Shown: positions 15,167 through 24,861, counted from the first letter of the stretch. The stretch: DNA of 33,177 bases from Acidobacteriota bacterium (GCA_003223115.1 QHXW01000032.1:7615-40791); one strand, 5' to 3'. Numbers and translations: made by a program. Notes: generated from the sequence alone by a model not told the origin.

Positions 15167-17905
15167 CGCTGGTTGGACAAGCTGCTGCTGCGGTGGCGAT
15201 CGCTGTTTCGCCGACATGACGTAGAACACGAGCTGGATGCGGAACTGCGCTTCCACTTGCAGCAACAAATTGAAGAAAACCTGGCGGCCGGCATGAGCGC
15301 CGAAGAAGCACGCTACGCAGCACGGCGCACCCTTGGCGGAGTGGCACAAATCCAAGAGCAATGCCGCGACGCACGAGCCGTAGCGGTCATCGAGACTCTG
15401 ATGCAGGACGTGCGCTACGGGTTTCGGATGATGCGGCGCAGTCCTACACTTCCCGGTGTGGCTGTCCTCTCGCTGTCGCTCGGCATCGGGGCCAACACCG
15501 CCATCTTCACGCTCATCGACGCAGTTCTCATCAAGATGCTACCGGTCAAAAGCCCCGAGCAACTCGTGGTAATTACCTGGGGCGCCAAGGACTGGCCGAA
15601 GATTGTGGAGTCGCATCGCGGCAGCACCGACCGGGGAAACGGACGCGTAACGGCTTCATCATTTTCTTATCCCACATTCCGACAACTCCGCGCGCGTAAC
15701 TCGGTTCTCTCGGACACCTTCGCATTCGCCGGACTGGAGCAATTGAATGTGAGCGTGGCCGGACATGCCGAAATGGCCAGTGGCCAGCTTGTTTCGGGGA
15801 ATTACTTCTCCGGTTTGGGAGTTCAAGCTCTCGCCGGCCGCACGTTGGTAGACGAAGACGACAAAGAGAGCGCGCAGCCTGTAGCCGTAATCAGCTTTAG
15901 GTTCTGGAATCGACGCTTCGGCCTCGATCCCTCCGCGGTGGGCAAAGCCATCACGGTGAACGGTGTTCCGTTCGTCGTCATCGGCGTGACTCCGCGCAAG
16001 TTCTTTGGAGTAACACCAGGCAACGCCCCGGACCTTTTCATACCGGTGGCAATGCAGCTTCGCGTAGCGCCAGGTTGGGCGGAGCACCGGCCGTCGTTGT
16101 TTCAGGCAAATGACTCCTGGTGGCTCAGGGTCATGGGCCGGTTGCAGCCGGGAGTGAAGCTCCAGCAGGCACGCGCCGCGCTCGACGTGATCTTCCGGCA
16201 AAGCATAACGGCGGGTCTTTCCTCCCTGCCGCCGCCGCAGGAGATGCCGGCGATCGAGGTGAGTTTGGGCAGCAAGGGACTCAGCGACCTGCGGTCCGAG
16301 TTTTCCCAGCCGCTGTTCATCCTCATGATCGTCGTAGGTCTCGTGGTGCTGATCGCTTGTGTGAATGTGGCGAACCTGTTAATGGCGCGAGCCGCGGCAC
16401 GCCAGAAAGAGACCGCCGTGCGCCTGGCCCTTGGTGCCGGCCGGCTGCGTCTTGTCCGCCAGTTGCTCACCGAAAGCGTGTTGCTGGCGATGATGGGCGG
16501 CGCTTTGGGAATGGTGTTGGCCACATCAGGCGAGAGTCTCCTGTTGAGTCTGGTGTCAGGCGGCGAAACACCGCTCGCTCTCGATCTGCGGCCTGACGTT
16601 CGCATCCTGGGCTTTTGTCTGGTTTGCTCGCTCCTCACCGGCATCCTGTTTGGACTGGCGCCCGCTCTGCGCGGAACGCGTGTTGACCTGACACCGGCGC
16701 TAAAAGTGACCGCGGGTATCTTGGGCGCTCACGATGATCGCTCGAAGCGGGGGTTGGGCAAGTTGCTGGTGGCTTCGCAGGTGGCCATGTGTCTCGTGCT
16801 GCTGACCGGCGCCAGTCTGTTCGTGCGCAGCCTCCAGAAGCTGAACGCGATCGATGCCGGATTCAACCGCTACAACCTGTTGTTGTTCAGCATCGATGGA
16901 ACGGCGAGCGGCTACAGAAGTATCCGGTTGGGGACGCTATATCAGGACATACAAGCCCGACTGCAAGGAATACCAGGGGTGCGCTCCGTCAGCCTTTCGC
17001 AGCACAGGCTCATTGGAGGCAGCGCGTCGACCGCTGGCGTGGAGGTCCCAGGCTATAAGCGTCGCCCCAACGAACAAATGAGCTCGTGGATGAACTGGGT
17101 AGGCTCCGGATTTTTCGAGACCATGGGTATTCCGATCCTGATCGGCCGCGGCATAAGCGCCCGCGACAGTGAGACGGCGCCTAAGGTGGTTGTCATCAAT
17201 GAAGCCTTTGCCCGCCACTACTTCGCAAACGAAGTCCCTGTGGGAAAGCGGCTCGGTGACAATACACAAATCGTTGGCATAGTGAAGAACGCCAAATTCA
17301 ACCGTCTGCAACACGAAGCTCCCCCGACTGTGTATGTGCCTTACCTGCAGAACCTCGAGAGTATAGAGGGCATGAATTTCGAAGCTCGCACGGTCGGCAA
17401 TCCCACGGCCATCGTTCGCGACGTGCGCAGTGCCGTGGCAGCTGTGGACCGGAACCTGCCATTGTTCGATGTCAAGACGCAGGTCCAGCAGATCGACGAG
17501 TCTCTGGTTCAAGAACGCCTGTTCGCGAGGCTCTCGACTTTGTTCGGCATGCTGGCGCTGCTATTGGCTTCGATCGGGCTCTACGGCGTGATGTCTTACG
17601 CGGTGGTGCGCCGGACGAGCGAAATCGGGATCCGCATGGCCCTAGGTGCCGAGTGCGGCGAAGTGCTTTGGCTGGTGCTGCGAGAAACGATGCTTGTGGT
17701 CACAATCGGACTCGGCATTGGCCTGCCGGCGGCCGTGGCTTCTACCCGTTTGATTCGCAATCGACTGTTCGGCCTCGAGCCGGCCGATCCGCTTGCCATC
17801 TCGGGTGCGACGTTGGTGCTGATCGTGGTTACAGTTCTTGCCGGCTATCTGCCCGCGCGGCGCGCCTCGCGCGTAGACCCGATGATCGCCTTAAGGTACG
17901 AGTGA
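15164..17905 (+). CDS. ADOP permease, array member 3
   Basis: This is the longest member of the array, 913 residues and intact. The prefix is MRWLDKLLLRWRSLFRRHDV and ELDAELRFHLQQQIEENLAA. The pre-helix motif is altered from SPGFTAV to SPTLPGVAVLSLSLGIGANT. The first periplasmic domain carries about 30 extra residues near 140-170 (WGAKDWPKIVESHRGSTDRG), absent from members 1, 2 and 4. FtsX helices start near 382 (VLIACVNVANLLMARAAARQ) and near 794 (ASIGLYGVMSYAVVRRTSEI, GIRMALGAE). The protein ends PARRASRVDPMIALRYE. An in-frame upstream extension into member 2 is rejected because the TGATG junction with its ribosome-binding site marks the start. Confidence 0.93.
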   Translation: MRWLDKLLLRWRSLFRRHDVEHELDAELRFHLQQQIEENLAAGMSAEEARYAARRTLGGVAQIQEQCRDARAVAVIETLMQDVRYGFRMMRRSPTLPGVAVLSLSLGIGANTAIFTLIDAVLIKMLPVKSPEQLVVITWGAKDWPKIVESHRGSTDRGNGRVTASSFSYPTFRQLRARNSVLSDTFAFAGLEQLNVSVAGHAEMASGQLVSGNYFSGLGVQALAGRTLVDEDDKESAQPVAVISFRFWNRRFGLDPSAVGKAITVNGVPFVVIGVTPRKFFGVTPGNAPDLFIPVAMQLRVAPGWAEHRPSLFQANDSWWLRVMGRLQPGVKLQQARAALDVIFRQSITAGLSSLPPPQEMPAIEVSLGSKGLSDLRSEFSQPLFILMIVVGLVVLIACVNVANLLMARAAARQKETAVRLALGAGRLRLVRQLLTESVLLAMMGGALGMVLATSGESLLLSLVSGGETPLALDLRPDVRILGFCLVCSLLTGILFGLAPALRGTRVDLTPALKVTAGILGAHDDRSKRGLGKLLVASQVAMCLVLLTGASLFVRSLQKLNAIDAGFNRYNLLLFSIDGTASGYRSIRLGTLYQDIQARLQGIPGVRSVSLSQHRLIGGSASTAGVEVPGYKRRPNEQMSSWMNWVGSGFFETMGIPILIGRGISARDSETAPKVVVINEAFARHYFANEVPVGKRLGDNTQIVGIVKNAKFNRLQHEAPPTVYVPYLQNLESIEGMNFEARTVGNPTAIVRDVRSAVAAVDRNLPLFDVKTQVQQIDESLVQERLFARLSTLFGMLALLLASIGLYGVMSYAVVRRTSEIGIRMALGAECGEVLWLVLRETMLVVTIGLGIGLPAAVASTRLIRNRLFGLEPADPLAISGATLVLIVVTVLAGYLPARRASRVDPMIALRYE

Positions 17906-17907
17906 TG
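17893..17907 (+). promoter_or_regulatory. coupling site, ADOP 3 to ADOP 4
   Basis: AAGG (17893-17896) is 8 bases before ATG 17905, and TGA (17903-17905) overlaps it. The Leu codon is TTA here instead of TTG, which still leaves a usable Shine-Dalgarno core. Confidence 0.75.
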
Positions 17908-20526
17908 CGCTGGGCTGACAAACTTCGGTTGCGTTTGCGCTCGCTTTTTCGGCACGGGAGCGTGGAGCAGGAGCTGGATGCCGAGCTGCGATTCCATCTG
18001 GAGCAGCAGATTCAAGAAAACCTGGCGGCCGGCATGAGCCCTGATGAAGCCCGCTATGCGGCGCGCCGCACGATCGGCGGAATCGAACAGATCAGAGAAG
18101 AGTGCCGTGATGCGCGTAGCGTGAGGTTTATCGAAACGTTACTGCAAGATCTCCGGTACGCACTACGCATGATGCGTCGCAGTCCGGGGTTCACCGCGGT
18201 GGCCGTGCTCTCGCTGGCGCTCGGCATTGGCGCCAACACCGCGATTTTTTCCTTTGCCAACGCCATCCTGCTTAAGAAGCTGCCAGTCACTGATCCGGAG
18301 CGTTTGATCACAATCGGGTGGTCGGTGAACTATCCCTTTTTCCGCGAACTCGACCGGCGCAACGGGGTACTTGCCGGTCTTGCAGGCCGTTTTTCCATCG
18401 ATCTGAATCTGACGGCCGAAGGCTCGACCGAGCGGATGCATGGCGAGCTAGTCAGCGGCAGTTACTTCCCCGTACTCGGCGTGGGCGCTGCTCTCGGCCG
18501 GGTCCTGGCCGAAGAGGACGACGGCGCCGAAGACGCCCATCCGGTGTGCGTCATCAGCTATGACCTCTGGCAGAAAAAGTTCGCAGGCGCCCCGGACGTT
18601 CTGCATAAAGCCATCCTTCTCAATGCACGGCCGTTTCAGATTGTCGGTGTGAGCGAGCGCGGTTTTCGCGGCGGGGCGCTGCAGGGCCGTTTCGATGTGC
18701 ACGTACCCATGTCCATGACCGGGTTTTTCGAGGGAGAGAAACGCGACTCGACCGGCTGGAGCTGGCTGCAGATGATCGGTCGTCTGAAACCAGGCATCAC
18801 ACGCGTGCTGGCTGAAGCCAATATTCAGGCTGTAGGCACTCACATCGACAAGGAACAGGGCCACGAGAAGTGGAAAGCCTCGTACCGGCTGTTTCCGGGA
18901 GACCAGGGCTTTGACGATCACCGCGACGAGTTTGAGAAACCCATTCTGGTTCTACTCGCGGTCGTGGCCAGCGTCCTGTTGATAGCCTGCGCGAACGTCG
19001 CCAACCTGCTGCTCGCGCGAGCTGTCGAGCGTCAACGGGAAATCGCCGTGCGACTCGCGCTGGGAGCTACGCGGGCGCGTCTGGTTCGGCAGTTATCGCT
19101 CGAGAGCCTGGTGCTTTCCGGAGTGGGCGGAATGGTTGGTTTTCTGCTGTCCTTCTGGATGGTGCAGGCTCTGGTCTACTTCTTACCGAGCGACAACTTT
19201 GCGATCGGGCTGCGCCCCGACCTGCTTGCGCTGGGATTTACAGCGGCCCTCTCGATCATCACTGGGCTGCTCTTTGGCTTGGCTCCGGCCTGGCAGGTCA
19301 CGCGGCCCGACGTCGCGCCGGCCCTGAAGCAGGAAATGGCGGGGCGAGCATGGGCCAGTCGAGCGCTTCTGCGGCGAGCGCTCGTCGTGTGCCAGATCGG
19401 CGCATCACTGGTGCTGGTGTTCGGCGCTGGCCTCTTTGCACGGACGTTGCGCAATCTACGCACTGCCGATCTCGGATTTCGCCCGGAACAGATCATTCTG
19501 ATGACCATGGATCCATCGCTCAGCGGCTATAAGGAGGCCGACACAGCGCTGCTGTACAACCGGCTGCTCGAAACAATCAGAAAAGTGCCGGGTGTTCGAG
19601 CTGCCAGCCTCGCGAATATGACCGTTCTTTCGGGAGGAATGTTCGCCGCCGACGTCGGCGTGACTGGCTACACGCCCCAGGACCACGAGCCGAACTACTA
19701 CCTCAATTGGGTAAGCGCAGACTATTTCAAAACATTGGGAACACCGATTCTGCAGGGTCGCGATTTCAACCGGTGGGACCGCAAAGGTGCGCAGCCCGTC
19801 GCCATTGTGAATCAGCGGTTCGCAACCCACTTCTGGCCCGGGCAGAACGCGATTGGCAAGCGCTTCCGCTGGGGAGGGTGGAAGTCCGACGTCGAGATTG
19901 TGGGGGTGGTGTCGAACACCAAGTACCAAACGATTCGCGAAGAGCCGCAGTTCATCTATTACCTGCCGGTGACGCAGCAGCACGTCTCGGGGCTGACATT
20001 ATACGTTCGCACGGTGGGCGATTCCGGCCGGATGATCTCCAGCGTACGCGATATCGTGCGCGCGCTTGATCCCCGGCTGCCGGTGTACAACATCAAGACG
20101 CTCGAAGCACAGATTGATTCGCAGTTATCGCAGGAACGCATTCTGGCATCCCTTTCCACATTCTTCAGCACCGCGGCCACGCTGCTGGCAGCGCTCGGAC
20201 TTTACGGAGTGGTGGCGTACTCCGTCAAACGACGTCACCGGGAAATCGGCATCCGCATGGCACTCGGTGCTCGTGGCCGGGACGTCATGCTGCTCTTCGC
20301 GCGGGAAAACCTGGCGACGGTTTTGTTGGGCATTGGGATCGGCATCGCGTGTGCTTACGCCAGCGCCAAGTACTGTGCCAGTCTTCTGTATGGTTTGCGC
20401 TACAACGACATCGCCACGCTCGCAGTGGCTAGTGTACTGATGCTGGCGGTCGCACTATTGGCGTCATTTTTGCCCGCACGCCGAGCCTCGCGCGTGGACC
20501 CTGTAATGGCCTTGAGGTACGAGTGA
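17905..20526 (+). CDS. ADOP permease, array member 4
   Basis: This intact 873-residue protein starts MRWADKLRLRLRSLFRHGSV and closely resembles member 2 at DNA level over the first 100 bases. Helix 1 (about 97-118) reads [20 protein letters not shown]. The first periplasmic domain has VGAALGRVLAEEDDGAEDAH, and FtsX helices begin near 343 (LLIACANVANLLLARAVERQ). The second half begins after RRALVVCQIGASLVLVFGAG. The final FtsX block near 753 is LGLYGVVAYSVKRRHREIGI, where the usual RT-x-EIG is RHREIG. It ends PARRASRVDPVMALRYE. It is coupled to member 3 upstream and to a broken fifth member downstream, so it is effectively the last functional gene of the operon. Confidence 0.93.
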   Translation: MRWADKLRLRLRSLFRHGSVEQELDAELRFHLEQQIQENLAAGMSPDEARYAARRTIGGIEQIREECRDARSVRFIETLLQDLRYALRMMRRSPGFTAVAVLSLALGIGANTAIFSFANAILLKKLPVTDPERLITIGWSVNYPFFRELDRRNGVLAGLAGRFSIDLNLTAEGSTERMHGELVSGSYFPVLGVGAALGRVLAEEDDGAEDAHPVCVISYDLWQKKFAGAPDVLHKAILLNARPFQIVGVSERGFRGGALQGRFDVHVPMSMTGFFEGEKRDSTGWSWLQMIGRLKPGITRVLAEANIQAVGTHIDKEQGHEKWKASYRLFPGDQGFDDHRDEFEKPILVLLAVVASVLLIACANVANLLLARAVERQREIAVRLALGATRARLVRQLSLESLVLSGVGGMVGFLLSFWMVQALVYFLPSDNFAIGLRPDLLALGFTAALSIITGLLFGLAPAWQVTRPDVAPALKQEMAGRAWASRALLRRALVVCQIGASLVLVFGAGLFARTLRNLRTADLGFRPEQIILMTMDPSLSGYKEADTALLYNRLLETIRKVPGVRAASLANMTVLSGGMFAADVGVTGYTPQDHEPNYYLNWVSADYFKTLGTPILQGRDFNRWDRKGAQPVAIVNQRFATHFWPGQNAIGKRFRWGGWKSDVEIVGVVSNTKYQTIREEPQFIYYLPVTQQHVSGLTLYVRTVGDSGRMISSVRDIVRALDPRLPVYNIKTLEAQIDSQLSQERILASLSTFFSTAATLLAALGLYGVVAYSVKRRHREIGIRMALGARGRDVMLLFARENLATVLLGIGIGIACAYASAKYCASLLYGLRYNDIATLAVASVLMLAVALLASFLPARRASRVDPVMALRYE

Positions 20527-20528
20527 TG
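20514..20528 (+). promoter_or_regulatory. coupling site, ADOP 4 to broken ADOP 5
   Basis: GAGG (20514-20517) is 8 bases before ATG 20526, and TGA (20524-20526) overlaps it. The site is intact although the gene it serves is broken. Confidence 0.7.
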
Positions 20529-21270
20529 CGTTGGGCTGAAAGGCTTCGCTTGCGCGTGCGGTCACTGATTCGTGGGCGCCGCCTCGAGCAAGAACTCGAC
20601 GCCGAACTGCAATTTCACCTGGAGCAACAGATCCAAGAGAACCTGGCGGCCGGCATGAGCCTCGAAGATGCTCGTTATGCCGCACAACGCGTAGTTGGCG
20701 GCCTCACACAGATGAAGGAGGAATGCCGGGGACATGCGACGAGTCAACCTTATCGAGACATTGTTCTAGGACATCCGATATGGCTGGCGCATGCTGCACA
20801 ACAGTCCGGGAGTCACTACCGTCGCAATCGTGTCACTGGCTCTCGGCATCGGCGCAAACGCTGCAATTTTCACCATCATCGACGCCGTCATGCTTAAGAT
20901 GCTGCCGATCAAAAATCCAAGTGAACTGGTGCAACTGAGCCGCTACTCTCAGGGAGAACACGGAAACTTCTCCTATCCGTGCTACGAGCAGCTTCGCAAT
21001 CAGAACCACGTTCTAGCGGGTGTTTTCGCGGTGTCCTATCCGAGCGGGTTTAAGATGCGCGTCGCTGGAGAAACCGAGCGAGTACTATATCAATACGTTA
21101 CCGGAAATTACTACGCCGTCCTCGGCGTGAACGCGATTGCCGGCCGCGTCATCCTGCCTGATGACGACAAGCTCACCGGAGCGCCATCGGAGCCGGTGGC
21201 CGTGCTGAGCTACGGCTTCTGGAAGCAGCGGTTTGCCGCGGATCCATCGGTCATCGGTCGGACGGCGTAT
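20526..21270 (+). pseudogene. ADOP permease, array member 5, truncated
   Basis: The gene starts normally (MRWAERLRLRVRSLIRGRRL, ELDAELQFHLEQQIQENLAA). A run of four G at 20728-20731, one too many, shifts the frame after KEECR. In the correct frame DMRRVNLIETLF is followed by TAG at 20767-20769 (Gln in relatives). Then [36 protein letters not shown] and the first periplasmic domain up to QRFAADPSVIGRTAYL read normally. Similarity ends abruptly at about 21265-21270, roughly 600 residues short. The DNA beyond is the end of a minus-strand ADOP fragment. So there are three lesions: insertion, nonsense and truncation at a rearrangement junction. Confidence 0.88.
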
Positions 21271-21725
21271 CTGTATCCAGGAGTTTTCGTCGCCCTGCGA
21301 GTAGGTTTCAGAGAATTGGACTAACTGTTCCGGCCGTTCGACCGGGAGCGCCTTCAGGACCACAGCATTCAGCAGACTAAAGATCGCGGTGTTTGCTCCG
21401 ATTCCGAGCGCCAACGACCATAGCACTGCCGTCGTGACGCCAGGATTCTTCGCCATCATCCGCCGCCATGGGGGATGTCCTGCAGCCAGACTTCCAGCCA
21501 TCGCCATCCCCACATTTCGCGGCTGCCTCCTTCAGCCCAGTGTCGTTTCCAAACAGGCGTTTGCGCTGCATACCGTGCGGAGTCCTGATCAATTCCGGAA
21601 TTCTGATACTCCCGCTGCCGCAACTCTTTGTGGAACCTTATCTCTTGTTCGAGATCACCCTCAAACTTTTGGCGGTTGACGAAGAATCGAAGTCTTGGCC
21701 AGAGTTCACTCACCCAGCTATTCAT
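21271..21725 (-). pseudogene. ADOP permease, 5' end only, several frameshifts
   Basis: Read leftwards from ATG 21725 this gives MNSWVSELWPRLRFFVNRQK, LEQEIRFHKELRQREYQNSG and DQDSARYAAQ. After frame changes near 21480-21560 come RLFGNDTGLKEAA, SREMWGWRWLEVWLQDI and [51 protein letters not shown]. Similarity ends near 21277-21282, where the plus-strand member 5 also ends. Its ATG overlaps the stop of the upstream ADOP (21718) by 8 bases, so the two minus-strand genes were once coupled like the plus-strand array. The prefix is of the SELW/EQEIRFH kind, matching its upstream neighbour. Confidence 0.85.
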
Positions 21726-24465
21726 GGCGTAAAGCCTGCATCGGGTCCACGCGTCCAGCGCGCTGCGCGGGGATCCACGCCGCCACTGTTGCGACTGCCA
21801 GCATCAACACGCTCGCCGCAATGAAGCTCACAGGGTCGTTGGGTTCGATGCCATAGAGTGCTTCCCGAACCACTTGCGTCATGGCGAGCGCCGTAGGGAC
21901 TCCTATCCCGATCCCGGTCGCCACCATGAACAGACTGCCGCGCAGCACCATCCACAGAACGGCGTTGCACCCGGCGCCGAGCGCCATGCGAATGCCGATT
22001 TCCGATGTCCGCCGCGTCACAGTGTACGCCATGACACCATACAACCCAATAGCCGCGAGCAGCGCCGCGATCAAGCCGAAGGAGCCGATCAGACCGGCGG
22101 CCAGTCGCTCCGGACTTAGCGACATGCGGATTTGTTGTTCCTGCGTCAGTAGATCGGCTACGGGAACATCGCGATCCGTCTCGGTCACGGCCCGTCGTAC
22201 CGCGTGAGCAATCGATAGCGGAGGTACCGCGGTACGAACTTCAAAGGTGGCTTGCCCTACCCAATCGGCGTTTTGCAAGTAGCTGAGATATGCGGTCGGC
22301 GGAATCGCGCTTCTCAGATCAGTGTACTTGGCATCCCTACACACACCGATGATTTGGACGGTATCTTTTGCGACTTTGGGCTGTCCGGTCAGCTGGCCGA
22401 AGTAGAAAATCTTGCCCAGCGGATTGTTTCCGGCAAAGTAATCCCGCACAAATGTTTCGTTCACAACCGCGACCATGGGAGCATTCGGCCTGTCCCCCTC
22501 ATTCAGGTCCCGCCCGATCAGTATCGGAATGCCCATGGCAGCGAGGAAACCGCTGTCAGCCACCATCTCATATGTCCGTGCCGATTCCTTTCCCTTGGGA
22601 CTGTATCCCGGAACCGAAATATCGCTGTTACTCATGCTGCCTGCAATCAGAGGAAACATTGAGAACGTAGCGGCTCTTACGCCAGGAATGGCCGAGACTT
22701 TCTTTCTGATCCGCTCGTACACTGCCAGCAGTTTACCTGCCTCATATCCGCTACGCGAGCCGTCCACGGTGAAGATCAGCAGTTGCTGCGATTGGAACCC
22801 CGGATCGACTTTTGCGAGGTTGACGAGCGTGCGTATGAACAGTCCCGCGCCCGCGAGAAGCAGTGTGGACAGAGCTACCTGCCCAACGATTAGGCTGCGG
22901 CTTAACCGCGAATGCGGGGTCGCACCGAATCCGCCCGTTGCCCCGTCCTTCAGTGAAGGCGTCAGGTTGATGCGTGTCGCGCGGAAGGCCGGCGCAAGCC
23001 CGAATATCAGTGCCGTCAGTAGTGCGGTTGCGACGGTAAACAGCAATGTTCGGGCATCCACTTGAACATCGAGAGTAAGAGGATTTTTGCCGCCCGCCAA
23101 GGCGAGAACAAGTTTTGACAGGGGGGAGGCGAAAGTCAGTCCCGCCCCCGCTCCTAAGCCTGCTAGCAGAAGACTCTCGGTCAAGAGCTGCCGGACGAGC
23201 CGCCAGCGTCCGGCGCCGATGGAAAGGCGCACCGCCATCTCCCGCCGTCGTGCTGTCCCTCGCGCCAGCAGCAGATTGGCAAGATTCGCGCAGGCGATCA
23301 GCAGCACGAAGGCCACTACGCCGCTCAGAATGAATAGCGGCCCCGATGCATTTTCGCGCCACATCGGGACCCCACCCGCACCGTTCTCGACGACTGGTCG
23401 CCATGGATGCCGTTTCTGTTCTGGTTTATCCTCATACCGCGCACTGGCCCGCGCCATCACTACATCCAGAGCACCCCACGCCTGGCGATCCGGAACACCC
23501 GGCCGCAGCCGCCCCAGAATCTGCACCCACCAAGAATCCTCTCTTCCGAGCGAGTACTCTTTTCGCCCGTAGGCTTCTGCAAGCGCCATGGGTAGGATCA
23601 GGTCGTTGCCTTCGCGGGGCTCAAGTCCCAAGAATGGCTTCGGAATCACACCAGCGATGGTCACAGGACGACCATTCACTCTGATGGTGCGGCCAACTAT
23701 GGCCCGATCCAGGCCGAATCTTCGCTCCCAATACCGATACCCGATGACCGCGACCGCAGGCGCTCCCGCTCGATCGTCTTCCGGCGACAGCATTCGTCCG
23801 AGGAGCGGATTCACTCCCGCTCCTCTGAAAAAGTTGCCCGTGACAAAAAGTGCGCCCGCGTAGTGGCTCTCTCCTGCAGCGAGGACCGTTAAGTCTGCGT
23901 GAGCGAAGCCCATCACATCGGAAAACTGCGGCACGCTGGTCGCCAGCAGCTGGTACATGGGATACGAGAACGAGCTGTGCACCTCGATATTGTGCAGCGT
24001 GGTTGAATAACCGCTTCCCGTAGACATGGGAATTCTCGGTTCGCCCGTCCACAGCACCAGACGCAACTGTTCGGGATTGCGAACAGGCATGGACTTCAGG
24101 AGAATCGCATTCACCACGCTGAAAATCGCGGTATTCGCCCCGATGCCGATCGCTAGCGATAGAATCGCGACGGCTGTGAACGCCGGGCTCTTCCGTAACA
24201 TGCGCGCTCCGTAGCGCAGGTCCTGTAAGAAGGTTTCGAGCCAGCGCCATCCCCAAACGTCACAGCTTCTTTCCTTCATGAGCAACGCGTTGCCAAAGCG
24301 CTGCTGCGCGGTGCTGCGAGCATCGTCAGGCGCGACGCCGGTTTTCATCTGCTCCTCCGCTCTCAGTTCCACGTGCAGGCGCATCTCTTCTTCCAGATCG
24401 CGGTCGTTCTGACGGCGCCGCACCAGCGCCCGGAGCCTTCGCCAAATTTCACCGATCCATTCCAT
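21718..24465 (-). CDS. ADOP-family duplicated orphan permease
   Basis: This intact 915-residue permease starts at ATG 24465, 11 bases after the PadR stop, with GAGAG upstream. A longer in-frame start lies inside the PadR gene and is rejected. The prefix is MEWIGEIWRRLRALVRRRQN with LEEEMRLHVELRAEEQ and CDVWGWRWLETF. Helix 1 is [20 protein letters not shown]. The first periplasmic domain has a long loop (WTGEPRIPMSTGSGYSTTLH), then NPLLGRMLSPEDDRAGAP. FtsX helices begin near residue 373 (LIACANLANLLLARGTARRR) and near 798 (IGLYGVMAYTVTRRTSEIGI). The C-terminus is PAQRAGRVDPMQALRHE, slightly different from the PARRASRVDPM-ALRYE of the array. It is followed by an overlapping broken ADOP. No ATPase is linked. 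Confidence 0.93.
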   Translation of the reverse strand: MEWIGEIWRRLRALVRRRQNDRDLEEEMRLHVELRAEEQMKTGVAPDDARSTAQQRFGNALLMKERSCDVWGWRWLETFLQDLRYGARMLRKSPAFTAVAILSLAIGIGANTAIFSVVNAILLKSMPVRNPEQLRLVLWTGEPRIPMSTGSGYSTTLHNIEVHSSFSYPMYQLLATSVPQFSDVMGFAHADLTVLAAGESHYAGALFVTGNFFRGAGVNPLLGRMLSPEDDRAGAPAVAVIGYRYWERRFGLDRAIVGRTIRVNGRPVTIAGVIPKPFLGLEPREGNDLILPMALAEAYGRKEYSLGREDSWWVQILGRLRPGVPDRQAWGALDVVMARASARYEDKPEQKRHPWRPVVENGAGGVPMWRENASGPLFILSGVVAFVLLIACANLANLLLARGTARRREMAVRLSIGAGRWRLVRQLLTESLLLAGLGAGAGLTFASPLSKLVLALAGGKNPLTLDVQVDARTLLFTVATALLTALIFGLAPAFRATRINLTPSLKDGATGGFGATPHSRLSRSLIVGQVALSTLLLAGAGLFIRTLVNLAKVDPGFQSQQLLIFTVDGSRSGYEAGKLLAVYERIRKKVSAIPGVRAATFSMFPLIAGSMSNSDISVPGYSPKGKESARTYEMVADSGFLAAMGIPILIGRDLNEGDRPNAPMVAVVNETFVRDYFAGNNPLGKIFYFGQLTGQPKVAKDTVQIIGVCRDAKYTDLRSAIPPTAYLSYLQNADWVGQATFEVRTAVPPLSIAHAVRRAVTETDRDVPVADLLTQEQQIRMSLSPERLAAGLIGSFGLIAALLAAIGLYGVMAYTVTRRTSEIGIRMALGAGCNAVLWMVLRGSLFMVATGIGIGVPTALAMTQVVREALYGIEPNDPVSFIAASVLMLAVATVAAWIPAQRAGRVDPMQALRHE

Positions 24466-24476
24466 TGGACTCTCTG

Positions 24477-24803
24477 TCACGCGGTCTGAATCACGCGTAT
24501 AATCGCCTGGTTCACACGCTGGAATTGCGACAGCTCGACTTCCAACTGCTTCCGTCCCGCCTTCGTGAGCTTGTAATAGCGCGCCCGGCGGTTGCCAGCC
24601 GTCACACCCCATTCCGCGGTGACCCATCCCTTAATGAGCATTCGCTGGAGCGCCGGGTACAATGATCCTTCCTCCACCTGCAAAACATCCTCCGAAATCT
24701 GCTGAATCGAGTTGGCGATCTCGAAACCGTGCATTTCGCCTCCGCGAACGAGGGTTTTGAGGATCAGCATGTACAGCGTGCCGGGTGGAATCTCGTCTCG
24801 CAT
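24477..24803 (-). CDS. PadR-family regulator (IPPGTLY subtype)
   Basis: This 108-residue winged-helix regulator reads MRDEIPPGTLYMLILKTLVR, GGEMHGFEIANSIQQISEDV, EEGSLYPALQRMLIKGWVTA, a wing NRRARYYKLTKAGRKQLEVE and a final helix SQFQRVNQAIIRVIQTA. The frame is open to 24833. I prefer ATG 24803 because AAGAG sits 5 bases upstream and the predicted transcript starts near 24826, but ATG 24818 is possible. It heads the minus-strand operon with the ADOP at 21718. It is the only intact copy of three related genes in the window (the others at 9022 and 6250 are broken), so it may control all operators of this type. Confidence 0.92.
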   Translation of the reverse strand: MRDEIPPGTLYMLILKTLVRGGEMHGFEIANSIQQISEDVLQVEEGSLYPALQRMLIKGWVTAEWGVTAGNRRARYYKLTKAGRKQLEVELSQFQRVNQAIIRVIQTA

Positions 24804-24815
24804 CGGATCTCTTGA

Positions 24816-24861
24816 CATAGTTGGACTATGCAAGTCTGCATCCGTTAGCAGAAGATGTCAA
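24816..24861 (-). promoter_or_regulatory. promoter and operator of the intact IPPGTLY-type PadR
   Basis: TTGACA (24856-24861) is 17 bases from CAGACT (24833-24838) on the minus strand. CATAGT-TGG-ACTATG (24816-24830) is an inverted repeat over the predicted start site. The block differs from 9360-9405 at only a few positions, including the centre of the inverted repeat. Confidence 0.6.
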
